DNA from: JBGSOV01 sp964558715
Lineage (GTDB): Bacteria > Patescibacteriota > Gracilibacteria > CAIRYL01 > GCA-016699755
Direction: 5' to 3'
NCBI GenBank assembly: GCA_964558715.1
Contig: CAZLFD010000037.1
Coordinates: 1-15,162, forward strand
DNA: 15,162 nt
Part shown: one piece after another, positions 15,115 through 15,162 of the stretch
Numbering within the stretch: the stretch's first letter is position 1
Layout of the letters: each line of letters begins with the position of its first letter
The notes under the pieces: model-generated
Told to the model about the DNA's origin: nothing
The model's input: the letters and a program-made list of their open reading frames with translations, nothing else
Database searches by the model: none
Made by a program: the position numbers and the translations under genes

Positions 15115-15162
15115 CATTTCCACATCTTGGGTTCAAAACCCCGTGAACTTCAGTCCGATTGT

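Noticed and set aside
15121..15150. GGGTTCAAAACCCC, considered as the T-arm of a tRNA
   Set aside because: No acceptor stem, anticodon arm or CCA end can be placed around it in the available sequence.
1..15162. CRISPR arrays, insertion sequences and long direct repeats
   Set aside because: No regularly spaced repeat, transposase motif or paired terminal repeat was seen by eye.

Overview
This is bacterial chromosome with dense coding, roughly half G+C by eye, and no plasmid, phage or transposase gene. All three stop codons, including TGA, terminate genes here, so the standard code (table 11) applies. Several points are compatible with a small-genome Patescibacteria (CPR)-type bacterium: start sites without a clear Shine-Dalgarno, very short spacers, and a membrane-anchored protein resembling the 'baseplate J-like' proteins often annotated in that group. 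This placement is inference; no rRNA or other strong phylogenetic marker is present.

Layout. (1) 191-1714 (+) is a tight three-gene cluster: rpmA (ribosomal protein L27), queE (7-carboxy-7-deazaguanine synthase, overlapping rpmA by 4 nt), and a lipoprotein with a trypsin/HtrA-like fold overlapping queE by 20 nt. (2) 1785-1874 is a complete tRNA-Leu(GAG) with encoded CCA. (3) 2051-3285 holds two convergent nuclease-type genes sharing a TTAA at their stops: a GIY-YIG protein (+) and an endonuclease/exonuclease/phosphatase (EEP) protein (-). (4) 3516-8777 (+) is the centrepiece, a three-gene operon of ADP-forming acyl-CoA synthetase, ATP-citrate lyase AclB and ATP-citrate lyase AclA. (5) 8976-10139 (-) is phosphoglycerate kinase with a good promoter. 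(6) 10317-11942 (-) is a single-pass membrane protein of unknown function. (7) 12169-14790 (+) is pyruvate, phosphate dikinase. (8) 14791-15162 has no gene but carries a G-rich stretch full of mutually compatible and competing hairpins, the best candidate for an undescribed RNA.

How the genes fit together. AclAB would cleave citrate with ATP and CoA to oxaloacetate and acetyl-CoA. The ADP-forming synthetase would convert acetyl-CoA, ADP and Pi to acetate, ATP and CoA. Together they make an ATP-neutral citrate-to-acetate-plus-oxaloacetate route, or allow acetyl-CoA to be supplied for biosynthesis. PGK and PPDK belong to lower glycolysis/gluconeogenesis and, with the citrate operon, give a central-carbon theme. 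The PPDK has alanine in place of the threonine that is normally the regulatory phosphorylation site next to its catalytic histidine.
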